From an uncultured Parolsenella sp. (GTDB lineage: Bacteria; Actinomycetota; Coriobacteriia; Coriobacteriales; Atopobiaceae), in NCBI RefSeq assembly GCF_934660935.1, contig NZ_CAKUIH010000004.1, positions 1 to 64,000 of the forward strand: a stretch of 64,000 nt of DNA, given 5' to 3'. Position numbers and translations under genes: made by a program. A model generated the notes under the pieces. That model searched no databases and was not told the DNA's origin. It saw nothing but the letters and a program-made list of their open reading frames with translations. Each line of letters opens with the position of its first letter. Position 1 is the first letter of the stretch. Positions 1 to 8,374 of this stretch are shown in pieces.

Positions 1-1
1 A

Positions 2-77
<76 letters not shown>

Positions 78-120
78 ACGTGAAATGATTGCGGCCTGAC
101 GAGCAGGCCGCTCATTTCTT

Positions 121-194
121 TGGAGGCGACGCCCAGATTCGAACTGGGGGTAGGGGCTTTGCAGGCCCATGCCTTACCACTTGGCCACGTCGCC
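121..194 (-). tRNA. tRNA-Cys (GCA)
   Basis: A minus-strand cloverleaf with acceptor GGCGACG/CGTCGCC, anticodon GCA in the loop CTGCAAA, T loop GTTCGAAT and encoded CCA. It sits between two tRNA-Gly genes and is probably co-transcribed with them from the promoter at 325-353. Confidence 0.97.
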
Positions 195-236
195 GAAGAA
201 AAAAGGGCCGGCCGGGCGGCCGGCCCCTCAATCTCA

Positions 237-312
<76 letters not shown>

Positions 313-324
313 GTGCGAGAAAGT

Positions 325-353
325 ACTATACGCAAGACTGCGCATTCATGCAA
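325..353 (-). promoter_or_regulatory. Promoter of the tRNA-Gly-Cys-Gly array
   Basis: On the minus strand a -35 box TTGCAT (348-353) and a -10 box TATAGT (325-330) are separated by exactly 17 bases, placing initiation just upstream of the first tRNA at 312. An A/T tract (350-374 as plus-strand coordinates) lies at and upstream of the -35 and is nearly identical to one at the tRNA-Leu promoter. The rest of 313-559 shows no gene. Confidence 0.8.
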
Positions 354-559
354 GCGTGAATTTCAACTTTTTTTCGAATTCGCTTGCTACCTGCAACTTT
401 AGCAGAGACGACGTTACAACCCAACGCTTTGTGCTCTGCACGCTTCAATCGCCCGCCTTTAAGCCGGCAACCCGACCAAAGAAGCGGGAACCCAGGAACG
501 ACAGTAAGTCAATCGGACCACCACGGCACCCCGATTCCCAAAACGACGCCGCGTCCGCC

Positions 560-1387
560 CTATACGGTGGCGGCCATTGGAGTGAATAGCTTCACGAGGC
601 GTACCACGGTTCCCGTGCCGCTAGGCTTGCGGCAGATCTCAACGGAGTCGGAGAGCATGCGCATGAGCTTGATGCCGCGACCGCGTTCGAGGCAGTCGCC
701 ACCCTCCCCCTGCGGAACCTCCCCGTCTTCATCCAGCTCAAAGCCGGAGCCGCAATCCGTCACTTCGACCACGGCGCGATCAGGATAGACCCACACGGTG
801 AGCAGGACGCCTTCCGCACAGGTGTGATCAACCGCATTGCCCAACGCCTCACCACCGGCAAGCGTGAGATCGAACACCTCGTCATTCGTGAGGTCCGTGC
901 GAGAGAGAAGTTGCTCGAGGCGGCGGCGTGCGGCACTCAGGTGGGCCTCATCCACCCGCATAGTGCCATGCCAAAGGGGCCTCACGGAGGGGTCGAGCGC
1001 CGGAACTGGCGGCTTGGGAGCCCTACCCATCACGGGAATGAAGTCAACGAGGCGGCATATCGCAAGCGACCGGTACACGTTATCGCCCACGTTCACGAGC
1101 GAGAGCAGGCCGCCCTTCTCCGCAAGGCGCCGCGCGTAGGCGAGGATCAACGCCATCCCAAGGCTGTCGACATAGTCTGTATCCGCAAGGCTGAGGATGA
1201 CACGACGGCAGCCGCCGTCAATCGCACGATCAAGGTAGGCGCGCACGCGCGGAACGCTCGCGACGTCCAGGTCGCCGCGCACGGGGAGCAAGAGTATGTC
1301 GCCAGTCGATGTCATGCCCCAATTTTGCCCAGACGCGCAGGGGTTGATACCTACGTGCGGCAAGGTTTCCGCAAACGTAAGGACCAT
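560..1387 (-). CDS. Fused STAS antagonist / anti-sigma kinase-like ATPase protein
   Basis: Two partner-switching modules in one chain of up to 275 residues. The N-terminal half is a STAS domain (about residues 27-120) with the motif YVDSLG; Ser75 occupies the position of the phosphoacceptor serine of SpoIIAA/RsbV. The C-terminal half (about 140-275) is an HATPase_c_2 domain of the RsbW/SpoIIAB kind: N box EALGNAVDH, a DCGSGFE box, and a GRGIKLM glycine box. Such kinases phosphorylate the STAS partner and bind a sigma factor; here both activities sit in cis. The SpoIIE-type phosphatase gene lies 12 bases upstream on the same strand and should reverse the phosphorylation. An alternative ATG at 1315 (residue 25) begins right at the STAS domain and may be the true start. 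No sigma-factor gene is adjacent. Family assignment is firm; partners are inferred. Confidence 0.88.
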   Translation of the reverse strand: MVLTFAETLPHVGINPCASGQNWGMTSTGDILLLPVRGDLDVASVPRVRAYLDRAIDGGCRRVILSLADTDYVDSLGMALILAYARRLAEKGGLLSLVNVGDNVYRSLAICRLVDFIPVMGRAPKPPVPALDPSVRPLWHGTMRVDEAHLSAARRRLEQLLSRTDLTNDEVFDLTLAGGEALGNAVDHTCAEGVLLTVWVYPDRAVVEVTDCGSGFELDEDGEVPQGEGGDCLERGRGIKLMRMLSDSVEICRKPSGTGTVVRLVKLFTPMAATV

Positions 1388-1399
1388 GTCGCCGCAAGC

Positions 1400-3622
1400 C
1401 TAGGCCTTCCGCTGGCGTGAGCCACCAAGCTGATCGAACCTCAATACGACCATAGCCACGTCGTCGTCAAGGCTGCGCTCGGTAAAGACATCGATTCGCT
1501 CGAGCAGGCGGTCAAGCATGCCGTCGAAGTCGCCCGCGGCCTCCTCCATCACGGCGTCACGCAGTCCCTGCTCTCCGAAGAAGGCGCCACTCGGGTTACG
1601 AGCCTCCGTTGCGCCGTCCGTGTAGAGCAAGATGCGATCCCCCTCAGAGAGGGAGACGTGGCCGTCGTGGTACGTCATGCCGCGGAAGGCGCCCACCACG
1701 CCAGACTGCTCGTCGAGCGTCTCCATCTCGCCAGTCTCCGCACGCAGGAGCAGCGCTGGGGGATGCCCGGCAGAGCAATAGGTCAGCATGCCATGCTTGA
1801 GGTCCGCAACGCCCACGAAGAGGGTGGCGAAAGTCTCCAGGCGAGAGAAGCCGAGGAGAAAGTCGTTAAGCAGGCGCACCATGCGCGCGGGCGGCTGACC
1901 CTCCCAGGCATAGGCTCCAAGGGCCGTGCGCACGGCGGCGGAGACGCTCGCCGCCTCGACTCCCTTACCCGAGACATCACCCAGAATCACGCAGGCGCGA
2001 CGGTTGGGCAGACGAATGAGGTCATAGAAATCGCCCCCGACAAGCGCGGCAGCAGTTGCGGACGAGTAGAGCGCATGGGCCGTGATGCCCTCGACCTCCT
2101 GGAGCTCGCTCTTCATTCCGCTCTGAAGCGCCTGTGCGATGCGCGTGTCCTTGTTCCTACGCTCGCCCGCCTCAACCTCTTGGCGAACGTCGATGGCAAT
2201 GCGACGGAGCAAGTCGAGCTCCGCGTCATCTATGGGCTCCTTGTCCGGGGCGCGCATAAGCAGCGCGGCCCAACGCTTGCCCGCGAGCATTCCGAGGTCG
2301 ATAAGGACCGCAGAGCCCATGAAGCCCTGCTCTTCGAGCCATCTTGCAAGCCTCGACCCCTTCGATGCCGCAACGACGGCTATGTCTGCATCGACGCGCC
2401 CACGGACGAGGTCGTCTATCGAATACGGGAGCTCCACCTCCCCCACGCCTGGCAACGAGACGTGAGAGCCCTCCGAAAGGCCGGACGCATGAATGTGGAC
2501 GATTTGGACATTGAGCTCCTCCGTCAGGGCCCGAGAGAAGCTCTGGAGGTTCTCGTCGGTCGGGGCGTCGAAGCCTTCGAGCATCGCATGAATTCGAGTG
2601 GCGACGGCGTCGAGTTCCTGAGCCCTCTGGGCTCGCATGGTCGAGATGGCGGCGGCGAACTCGACCGAGAGGTACTGGGCCACCGTGTCGAGAAGGCGCG
2701 CGTCATCGCGGCGCGTTGGGTGCACCTCGGTCCAGCCAAGCTCGATGATGGCGATCACGCGCTCGCTAAACCACATGGGAACGCAGATGAAGCTCGAGAA
2801 GGGCGGCGTCTGCCGCGCAGGGATGCGACAACGAGCGCCGGTGTCCTCGTCCATAAGCTCACGGGACGTGAGTGCGCCCCCGCGAAGGCTCCTCTCGCTG
2901 GGAGGGAGCAAACGCAGCCGCATGGCGCCGCCAGATCGAGAGACGACGGTCTCGAGGCCCTCGCCATAGGTCATGAACTTCGGAACCCTCTTGCCTTCAA
3001 GCGAGTGAGAACGGGCGCGCAGCCGATACCCAGTGTCATCCGCGAGGAAGAGCAGGGCACCCGAGGCCTCAAGGGTGTCGCACATCTGCTCGATCACCTC
3101 GCTGAAGAGGGTCTCGACGTCTTGGGAGTCAATCGTGTCGAGCACGATCTTGAGCGTGCCCGAAAGACGTCGATTGGCAAGGGAGAGCTCGTCGAGCAGG
3201 CGATCGTGCTCTCGCTCCGCCGCAAGAGCAGAATCCGCAGGACGCATGACGATGACATAGGTCTCGCCGCCGCCACTCACGCGGTCAGCCCTGGCACCCA
3301 CGATTGCCGCCCCGCCGCCAGCAAGCCTTAGGGAGAGACTCACAAGCGAGCCATCGGCGACAAGCGGGAGAACGGGTGCTGGCGCATCCTGAGCGTGAGG
3401 ACGCGACGGGTCCTCGAGGATATCCGACACAGGGGTACCTACAAGCTCATTGGCATCCAAGCCAGAAAGAGAGGCTAGCTGGGGATTGGCGGAGAGGATA
3501 CGACCGACGCCGTCGACCACCAGAATGGCATCGGTCGAAAGTGCCATAAGAGCCGCAAGGACACCGGGCATGGCGGCACGACCGACGTGATCGACCTTGG
3601 CAAGCGCGCGCTTAGCCGGCAT
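1400..3622 (-). CDS. PP2C/SpoIIE-family serine phosphatase with PAS and GAF sensory domains
   Basis: A 740-residue predicted cytosolic protein. About residues 20-130 look like a PAS domain (AILVVDGVGRIL...ANPQLASLSGL). About 165-330 look like a GAF domain, followed by a second, weaker GAF-like region (about 345-490). The C-terminal 230 residues are a SpoIIE/RsbU phosphatase with metal-binding motifs VGGDFYD, LGDVSGKGVEA, LYTDGATEA and the terminal DDDVAMVVLRF. It should dephosphorylate the STAS serine of the protein encoded just downstream (560-1387), so the pair forms a signal-to-sigma switch. The start is supported by GGGAGG seven bases before the ATG. The stimulus is unknown; both sensory domains can bind small ligands. 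Probably one transcription unit with 560-1387. Confidence 0.92.
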   Translation of the reverse strand: MPAKRALAKVDHVGRAAMPGVLAALMALSTDAILVVDGVGRILSANPQLASLSGLDANELVGTPVSDILEDPSRPHAQDAPAPVLPLVADGSLVSLSLRLAGGGAAIVGARADRVSGGGETYVIVMRPADSALAAEREHDRLLDELSLANRRLSGTLKIVLDTIDSQDVETLFSEVIEQMCDTLEASGALLFLADDTGYRLRARSHSLEGKRVPKFMTYGEGLETVVSRSGGAMRLRLLPPSERSLRGGALTSRELMDEDTGARCRIPARQTPPFSSFICVPMWFSERVIAIIELGWTEVHPTRRDDARLLDTVAQYLSVEFAAAISTMRAQRAQELDAVATRIHAMLEGFDAPTDENLQSFSRALTEELNVQIVHIHASGLSEGSHVSLPGVGEVELPYSIDDLVRGRVDADIAVVAASKGSRLARWLEEQGFMGSAVLIDLGMLAGKRWAALLMRAPDKEPIDDAELDLLRRIAIDVRQEVEAGERRNKDTRIAQALQSGMKSELQEVEGITAHALYSSATAAALVGGDFYDLIRLPNRRACVILGDVSGKGVEAASVSAAVRTALGAYAWEGQPPARMVRLLNDFLLGFSRLETFATLFVGVADLKHGMLTYCSAGHPPALLLRAETGEMETLDEQSGVVGAFRGMTYHDGHVSLSEGDRILLYTDGATEARNPSGAFFGEQGLRDAVMEEAAGDFDGMLDRLLERIDVFTERSLDDDVAMVVLRFDQLGGSRQRKA

Positions 3623-3664
3623 GACGCCTCCCGTCCGGGCGCGCGGGCGCGCCGCCCCTAGATA

Positions 3665-3689
3665 GCAAAAACGGGCCCGAAGGCCCGTA
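3665..3689 (-). terminator. Rho-independent terminator after tRNA-Leu
   Basis: On the minus strand ACGGGCC-TTCG-GGCCCGT forms a perfect 7-bp hairpin with a stable tetraloop followed by TTTTT. It lies immediately 3' of tRNA-Leu and upstream of the phosphatase gene. Confidence 0.85.
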
Positions 3690-3696
3690 GATTTGC

Positions 3697-3787
3697 TGGT
3701 GTCGGAGGCGGGACTTGAACCCGCACGACCTTTTAGTCAGTCACTAGCACCTCAAGCTAGCGCGTCTGCCAATTCCGCCACTCCGAC
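3697..3787 (-). tRNA. tRNA-Leu (GAG)
   Basis: A 91-base class II tRNA with a long variable arm, acceptor GTCGGAG/CTCCGAC, anticodon GAG in the loop CTTGAGG, and encoded CCA. It is a monocistronic unit with its own promoter and terminator. Confidence 0.97.
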
Positions 3788-3816
3788 TTTTCAAGTGCGC
3801 GTTTCGCGCGAGAAAG

Positions 3817-3845
3817 AATATACCTCGATGACCCAGCGGACGCAA
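3817..3845 (-). promoter_or_regulatory. Promoter of tRNA-Leu with upstream A/T element
   Basis: On the minus strand, TTGCGT (3840-3845) and TATATT (3817-3822) are spaced by 17 bases. The segment 3842-3866 matches 350-374 of the tRNA-Gly promoter at 23 of 25 positions, including an A/T tract directly upstream of the -35 box as expected for an UP element. Confidence 0.75.
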
Positions 3846-3963
3846 GCGTGAATTTAAACTTTTTTCTAAAAAAAGTTGGCTAATTTGCGTTAGCGCAGGT
3901 AGATGACAATGAATGCTGAGGAATTAACTCTGGTGCCAGACGATTCTCGCGAGATAACGCCTC

Positions 3964-4040
3964 GCATGCCTGTCTCGGGCGCTGCGGAGCCGCCAGGCCA
4001 GACGTCGACGCGCATACCCGTCTCGGGCGCTGCGGAACCG
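3964..4040. repeat. Imperfect direct repeat in the tRNA-Leu / oppF spacer
   Basis: Two copies of a roughly 29-base unit containing GTCTCGGGCGCTGCGGA (3964-3992 and 4012-4040) lie about 48 bases apart in a spacer without a credible gene (3846-4127). It resembles the locus-specific duplications seen in several other spacers of this window. Confidence 0.6.
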
Positions 4041-4065
4041 ACAGCAAAGCGTCCCAAGCGCCTCG

Positions 4066-4102
4066 AAAAGAAAAGGTCCCGCCACCCAAACGGATGGCGG
4101 GA
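4066..4102 (-). terminator. Terminator of the opp operon
   Basis: On the minus strand TCCCGCCA...TGGCGGGA (4077-4102) forms an 8-bp stem, followed by CCTTTTC. It lies 25 bases past the oppF stop codon. Confidence 0.8.
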
Positions 4103-4127
4103 TCCAAGTAACGCTCTTTACTCTCCC

Positions 4128-5138
4128 CTAGAGCTCGATCGAGGAGCCCTTGATGGGGTGCGGCTGCGCAAAGTGGCAGGCGCAATAGTGACCAGGCGCG
4201 ACTTCGCGAAGCTCGGGGCGCTCCTGGGCGCACTTCTCGCAAGCGATCGGGCAGCGCGTGTGGAAACGGCAGCCGCTCGGCGGGTCGATCGGAGAAGGCG
4301 GATCGCCCTTCAGGATGATGCGCTTACGCGAACGCTGCATATCCGGGTCAGGAACAGGCACGGCCGAAAGCAGCGACTGCGTATAGGGGTGGTATGGCTC
4401 GGCGTAGAGGGTCTTCCAGTCCGAGACCTCCATCATGTTGCCAAGGTACATAACGGCGACGCGATCGGAGATGTGCTGAACGACGGAGAGGTCGTGAGCG
4501 ATGAACAGGTACGCGGTTCCGTACTGATTCTGAAGGTCCTTGAGGAGGTTGAGGACCTGGGCCTGAATCGAGACGTCAAGCGCGGAGACGGGCTCGTCGC
4601 AGATGATCAGCTTCGGCTTGAGCGCGAATGCGCGGGCGATGCCAACGCGCTGACGCTGACCGCCCGAGAACTCGTGCGGATAGCGGTTGATGTGCTCCGG
4701 ATTGAGACCGACGACATCGAGCAGCTCACGCACATAGTTCATGCGCTCGGTCTTATCGGGCATCTCGCCGTGAATGACAAGCGGCTCGGAGATGATCTCG
4801 CCGATGGTCATACGAGGGTTCAGGCTCGCATAGGGGTCCTGGAAGATGAACTGCATGTCGTGACGCATGCGCTTCAGGTCCTTCTTGTGCATGGCGGAGA
4901 CGTCCTCGCCATTGAAGAGGACCTTGCCACCCGTGGGGTGCGTGAGGCGCATGATGCAGCGGCCAGTCGTGGACTTGCCACAGCCGGACTCGCCAACGAG
5001 GCCGAAGGTCTCGCCGGGGAAGATGTCGAAGCTAATGTCGTCGACCGCCTTGACGCTCTTCTTCTCCTTGGAGAAGACGCTGGAGTCGACGGGGAACTCC
5101 TTGGAGAGGTGCTCGACGTGAAGCAGGGGCTCGGTCAT
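4128..5138 (-). CDS. oppF: Oligopeptide ABC transporter ATP-binding protein OppF
   Basis: A 336-residue ABC ATPase, last gene of the operon. Walker [10 protein letters not shown], signature SGGQRQR and Walker B LIICDEP are intact. The C-terminal oligopeptide/dipeptide extension with its cysteine-rich stretch ([14 protein letters not shown]) is typical of OppF/DppF and may carry an iron-sulfur cluster, as shown for some relatives. It pairs with OppD to power peptide import. The longer open frame to 5303 is not used: the ATG at 5138 falls one base after the oppD stop, indicating translational coupling. Substrate range (oligo- or dipeptide) cannot be read from sequence. Confidence 0.95.
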   Translation of the reverse strand: MTEPLLHVEHLSKEFPVDSSVFSKEKKSVKAVDDISFDIFPGETFGLVGESGCGKSTTGRCIMRLTHPTGGKVLFNGEDVSAMHKKDLKRMRHDMQFIFQDPYASLNPRMTIGEIISEPLVIHGEMPDKTERMNYVRELLDVVGLNPEHINRYPHEFSGGQRQRVGIARAFALKPKLIICDEPVSALDVSIQAQVLNLLKDLQNQYGTAYLFIAHDLSVVQHISDRVAVMYLGNMMEVSDWKTLYAEPYHPYTQSLLSAVPVPDPDMQRSRKRIILKGDPPSPIDPPSGCRFHTRCPIACEKCAQERPELREVAPGHYCACHFAQPHPIKGSSIEL

Positions 5139-5139
5139 C

Positions 5140-6234
5140 CTAAGCCTCGCCTCCCTTCGTGCGGGAGTTAACGGGCGCGTTCTTCGCGATGAACTCGGGG
5201 TCGCTGGCAAAGTGGCAGCGAGAGTAGTGTCCGGTCTCGGAGGTGTAGGTCTCCGGGCGCTCGTTGCGGCAGCGATCGGTCGCATACGGGCAGCGCGGCG
5301 CAAAGCTGCAGCCCTTCGGCAGGTTCACGAGAGAGGGCGGGTTGCCCTTGATCGGGGTGAGCGGCTTCTTCTCGTCAATGACCTGCTCGGGAATCGAGCG
5401 CATGAGGCCCCAGGTGTACGGATGCGTCGGGTGATAGAAGATCTCCTCGGCAGTGCCGAACTCGACCGGGCGGCCGGCGTACATGACCATGATCTTATCT
5501 GCCACGTCAGCCACGACGCCGAGGTCGTGCGTGATCATGATGATCGCGTTGCCGTTCTTCTCCTGCATCTCCTGCATGAGCTCGATGATCTGCGCCTGGA
5601 TCGTCACGTCGAGGGCCGTGGTCGGCTCGTCGGCAATGAGGATGTCCGGGTCGCAGGCGAGTGCCATGGCGATCATGACGCGCTGGCGCATGCCGCCGGA
5701 GAACTGGTGCGGATAGTCCTTGACGCGCTGCTCCGGGTTGGGAATGCCAACCATGTCGAGGAGCTCAATCGCACGCTGAGTGGCCTGCTCCTTGGTATAG
5801 CCGCGGTGGAGGCGGAGGCCCTCCCCAAGCTGACGACCGATGGTGTAGACCGGGTTCAGCGAGGTCATCGGGTCCTGGAAGACCATGGCGATGTCATTGC
5901 CACGAATCTGCTGCATCTCGGCCTCGGACATCTCGAGCAGAGAGTGGCCGCGATAACGGACGTCTCCCCCCTCGATCTTGCCCGGAGGCATCTCGATGAG
6001 GCCCATGATGGTCATGGCGGTGACGGACTTGCCCGAGCCGGACTCGCCGACGACGCCGAGGGTCTCACCACGGTCGAGGGTATAGCTCACGCCGTCGACG
6101 GCCTTAACTACGCCGTCGGCAGTGTGGAAGTACATCTTGAGGTCATCGACCTCGAGAAGGTGGCAACCCTCAGGAACGGGCTGGTTCTTGAGGTCGAGCG
6201 CGGGCTCGGCAGCCTTCTTCTTACCGAATGCCAT
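5140..6234 (-). CDS. oppD: Oligopeptide ABC transporter ATP-binding protein OppD
   Basis: An ABC ATPase of 364 residues from the ATG at 6234, or 367 if the in-frame GTG at 6243 is used. Walker [11 protein letters not shown], signature SGGMRQR and Walker [13 protein letters not shown] are present, with the cysteine-bearing C-terminal oligo-ABC extension ([12 protein letters not shown]). It forms the ATPase heterodimer with OppF beneath the OppB/OppC channel. Upstream oppC ends at 6240, so the genes overlap or nearly touch. An AAGGA lies 12 bases before the ATG, so the choice between the two starts stays open. Confidence 0.95.
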   Translation of the reverse strand: MAFGKKKAAEPALDLKNQPVPEGCHLLEVDDLKMYFHTADGVVKAVDGVSYTLDRGETLGVVGESGSGKSVTAMTIMGLIEMPPGKIEGGDVRYRGHSLLEMSEAEMQQIRGNDIAMVFQDPMTSLNPVYTIGRQLGEGLRLHRGYTKEQATQRAIELLDMVGIPNPEQRVKDYPHQFSGGMRQRVMIAMALACDPDILIADEPTTALDVTIQAQIIELMQEMQEKNGNAIIMITHDLGVVADVADKIMVMYAGRPVEFGTAEEIFYHPTHPYTWGLMRSIPEQVIDEKKPLTPIKGNPPSLVNLPKGCSFAPRCPYATDRCRNERPETYTSETGHYSRCHFASDPEFIAKNAPVNSRTKGGEA

Positions 6235-6239
6235 TACTA

Positions 6240-7175
6240 TCACGCGTCCTTCATCTTGACGTCGAGCGCATCGCGCAGGCCGTCACCGAGAAGGGTGAAG
6301 GCAAGCACGGTGGAGAGAATCGCCAGGCCGGGCATGATCATGAGCCAGGGCTGGGTCTGGAGGAACGTCTGACCGTCCTGAATCATGATGCCCCAGGAAG
6401 GGGTCGGCGGGGTGACGCCCATGCCAAGGTAGGACAGCGCGCTCTCGGTGAGGATGGCGCCGCCCACGTTCATCGTGGCGTAAACCACGATGGAGGCAAC
6501 GGAGTTGGGGAAGATGTGACGCGCGACGATGCGCAGGTCAGAGGCGCCCATGGCACGCGCGGCGTCGACGTAGTCGTTCTCCTTGACGGAGAGGATCGCC
6601 GAACGGAAGACGCGGGCGATGGACGGCCAGCCGAGGATGCCGATGGCGATGAACACGTTCTGGATGCCCTGGCCGATGACGGCGAGCATCGTGATGACGA
6701 ACAGCGTGTACGGAATCGCCAGGAACATATCGGCGAGACGCATGATTATCGTGTCCCAAATCCCGCCATAGAACGCAGCAAGCGCACCCATGACGAGGCC
6801 GATGGCCGTGGAGATGAGCGTGGCGATAACGCCGACGGTCAGAGACACGCGAGCGCCATAGATGACGCGGCAAAGCTGGTCGCGGCCAGTGGCGTCGGTG
6901 CCGAAGGGGTGCTCGGCCGAGGGCGGCAGCTTGGAGGTCTGCGCAACGGTCGTCGAGTCGATCTGCGTGGGCGAGCCAAGCCACTGGGGAGCCCAGAGGT
7001 CGGCCGTGAGCGCCACGACGATGACGAAAAGGATCCAGACGGCGCCGATGAGGGCGAGCTTGTTCTTCTTGAGGCGCTTCCAGGCGTCGCTCCAGAGGGT
7101 GCGGCTCTTCTCGGGAGCCTGAGCCGCGGACTCGATGGTCTCGTCAGCTGCGTTCTTCTGCTCTTCGATAGACAT
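6240..7175 (-). CDS. oppC: Oligopeptide ABC transporter permease OppC
   Basis: A 311-residue inner-membrane permease. An N-terminal OppC_N-type segment with one membrane helix (near residues 38-62) precedes the BPD_transp_1 domain. The EAA loop that docks on the ATPases reads DYVDAARAMGASDLRIVARHI. About six membrane helices are visible in all. It forms the channel with OppB and lies 13 bases downstream of it. Confidence 0.94.
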   Translation of the reverse strand: MSIEEQKNAADETIESAAQAPEKSRTLWSDAWKRLKKNKLALIGAVWILFVIVVALTADLWAPQWLGSPTQIDSTTVAQTSKLPPSAEHPFGTDATGRDQLCRVIYGARVSLTVGVIATLISTAIGLVMGALAAFYGGIWDTIIMRLADMFLAIPYTLFVITMLAVIGQGIQNVFIAIGILGWPSIARVFRSAILSVKENDYVDAARAMGASDLRIVARHIFPNSVASIVVYATMNVGGAILTESALSYLGMGVTPPTPSWGIMIQDGQTFLQTQPWLMIMPGLAILSTVLAFTLLGDGLRDALDVKMKDA

Positions 7176-7188
7176 TCAGCGCACCTCC

Positions 7189-8226
7189 CTAGTTCTCAGA
7201 CTTTGACGAGCCAAAGCGAATCCTGGGATCCAGGAACGCATAGCTGACGTCAACCAACAGGTTGATTACCATCACCACGACGACGACCACCGTGACGCCG
7301 CCCAGAACGATGGGCCAGTCACGTTGGGTGACCGCACGGTAGATCTCGTAGCCAACGCCAGGCCAGTTGAAGACCGTCTCGGTCAGGATGGCGCCGGCAA
7401 GCATGCCGCCGAAGTCGATGCCGATGTAGGTCACGACAGGAATGAGGGCATTCTTCAGGGCATGGTGCCAAATGATGTCGCGCCTCGAGAGACCCTTGGC
7501 CTTCGCGGTGCGGATGTAGTCCTGGTTCATAACCTCAAGCAGCTGCGAGCGCATGATGCGCGCGGCATAGGCGGTGGAGACGGAAGCGAGGGTCACGGCC
7601 GGAAGGATGTAGTGAACCCAGCTCTCGAACTCGGAGTTCGATCCACCGGCACCAGAGATAGGCAGGTAGAAGGCACCGCCGGTGGCCTTCTTCATGAAGA
7701 CGCCAAAGAAAAGCTGGAGCATCATGCCGAGCCAGAAGGCAGGCATCGCCACGAGGATCGAGGTGATGAGCGTGACAAGGACGTCCCAGAACGAATAGCG
7801 CTTGATCGCGGAGACCATTCCGGCGCCGATACCGACTATCGCCTCAAGGATGATGGCGACGATGGCGAGCTTCACGGTGTATGGGTACTTGTTCGCCAAG
7901 ATGTCCGACACCTTCATGTTGCGGGTGTAGGACGTGCCGAGGTCACCGTGCAGCAGGCCATTCATGTAAGTGAGGTACTGCTTCCAGATCGGCGTGGGGA
8001 TGGTGTTGCCGTCCTCGTCATAGAGGGCGCGGCCGTTCTCGTCTGTCTCGATGAGGCCGTTGGTGATGCGGATCTGAAGCTCCGTCTCAGGCGTTACCTG
8101 CTTGCCACCGGTGATGATCTTGACCGGATCACCGGGGACGATGGTCTTCATGGCGAAAAGAATCATGGTCACGCCGATGAAGACCGGGATGAACTGCAGG
8201 ACGCGCTTGAGTATGTACTTTCCCAT
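7189..8226 (-). CDS. oppB: Oligopeptide ABC transporter permease OppB
   Basis: A 345-residue permease that begins with the classic OppB start (GKYILKRVLQFIPVFIGVT) as its first membrane helix. The BPD_transp_1 domain carries the EAA loop QDYIRTAKAKGLSRRDIIW. An extracytoplasmic insertion of about 60 residues follows helix 1 (with charged DENGRALYDEDGN). AGGAG stands eight bases before the ATG. It follows oppA after a 148-base spacer that carries two strong hairpins, so its level may be set below that of oppA. Confidence 0.95.
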   Translation of the reverse strand: MGKYILKRVLQFIPVFIGVTMILFAMKTIVPGDPVKIITGGKQVTPETELQIRITNGLIETDENGRALYDEDGNTIPTPIWKQYLTYMNGLLHGDLGTSYTRNMKVSDILANKYPYTVKLAIVAIILEAIVGIGAGMVSAIKRYSFWDVLVTLITSILVAMPAFWLGMMLQLFFGVFMKKATGGAFYLPISGAGGSNSEFESWVHYILPAVTLASVSTAYAARIMRSQLLEVMNQDYIRTAKAKGLSRRDIIWHHALKNALIPVVTYIGIDFGGMLAGAILTETVFNWPGVGYEIYRAVTQRDWPIVLGGVTVVVVVVMVINLLVDVSYAFLDPRIRFGSSKSEN

Positions 8227-8250
8227 GCGTACAACTCCTGTCGTAATGAC

Positions 8251-8331
8251 GGGCCTTGCAAGAGGCGGCTTGAGGCTGCCACTTGCAAGGCCCCCTACCA
8301 GCGACGGGGCACCGCCACGGGTGCCCCGTCG
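8251..8331 (-). promoter_or_regulatory. Two intercistronic hairpins between oppA and oppB
   Basis: Two perfect 12-bp stems: GGGCCTTGCAAG (8251-8262) with CTTGCAAGGCCC (8282-8293), and CGACGGGGCACC (8302-8313) with GGTGCCCCGTCG (8320-8331). Neither is followed by a T run on the minus strand, so they look like 3'-end protection/processing structures or partial attenuators rather than a full terminator. Confidence 0.7.
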
Positions 8332-8374
8332 CCCAAACGATCTCTATGATCGCGGGTACCTAAGAATAAAGGGA

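Noticed and set aside
1658..3331. Long plus-strand open frame of 557 codons opposite the phosphatase gene
   Set aside because: It is the antisense shadow of a clear SpoIIE-type gene in GC-rich DNA; its product has no domain and no start signal.
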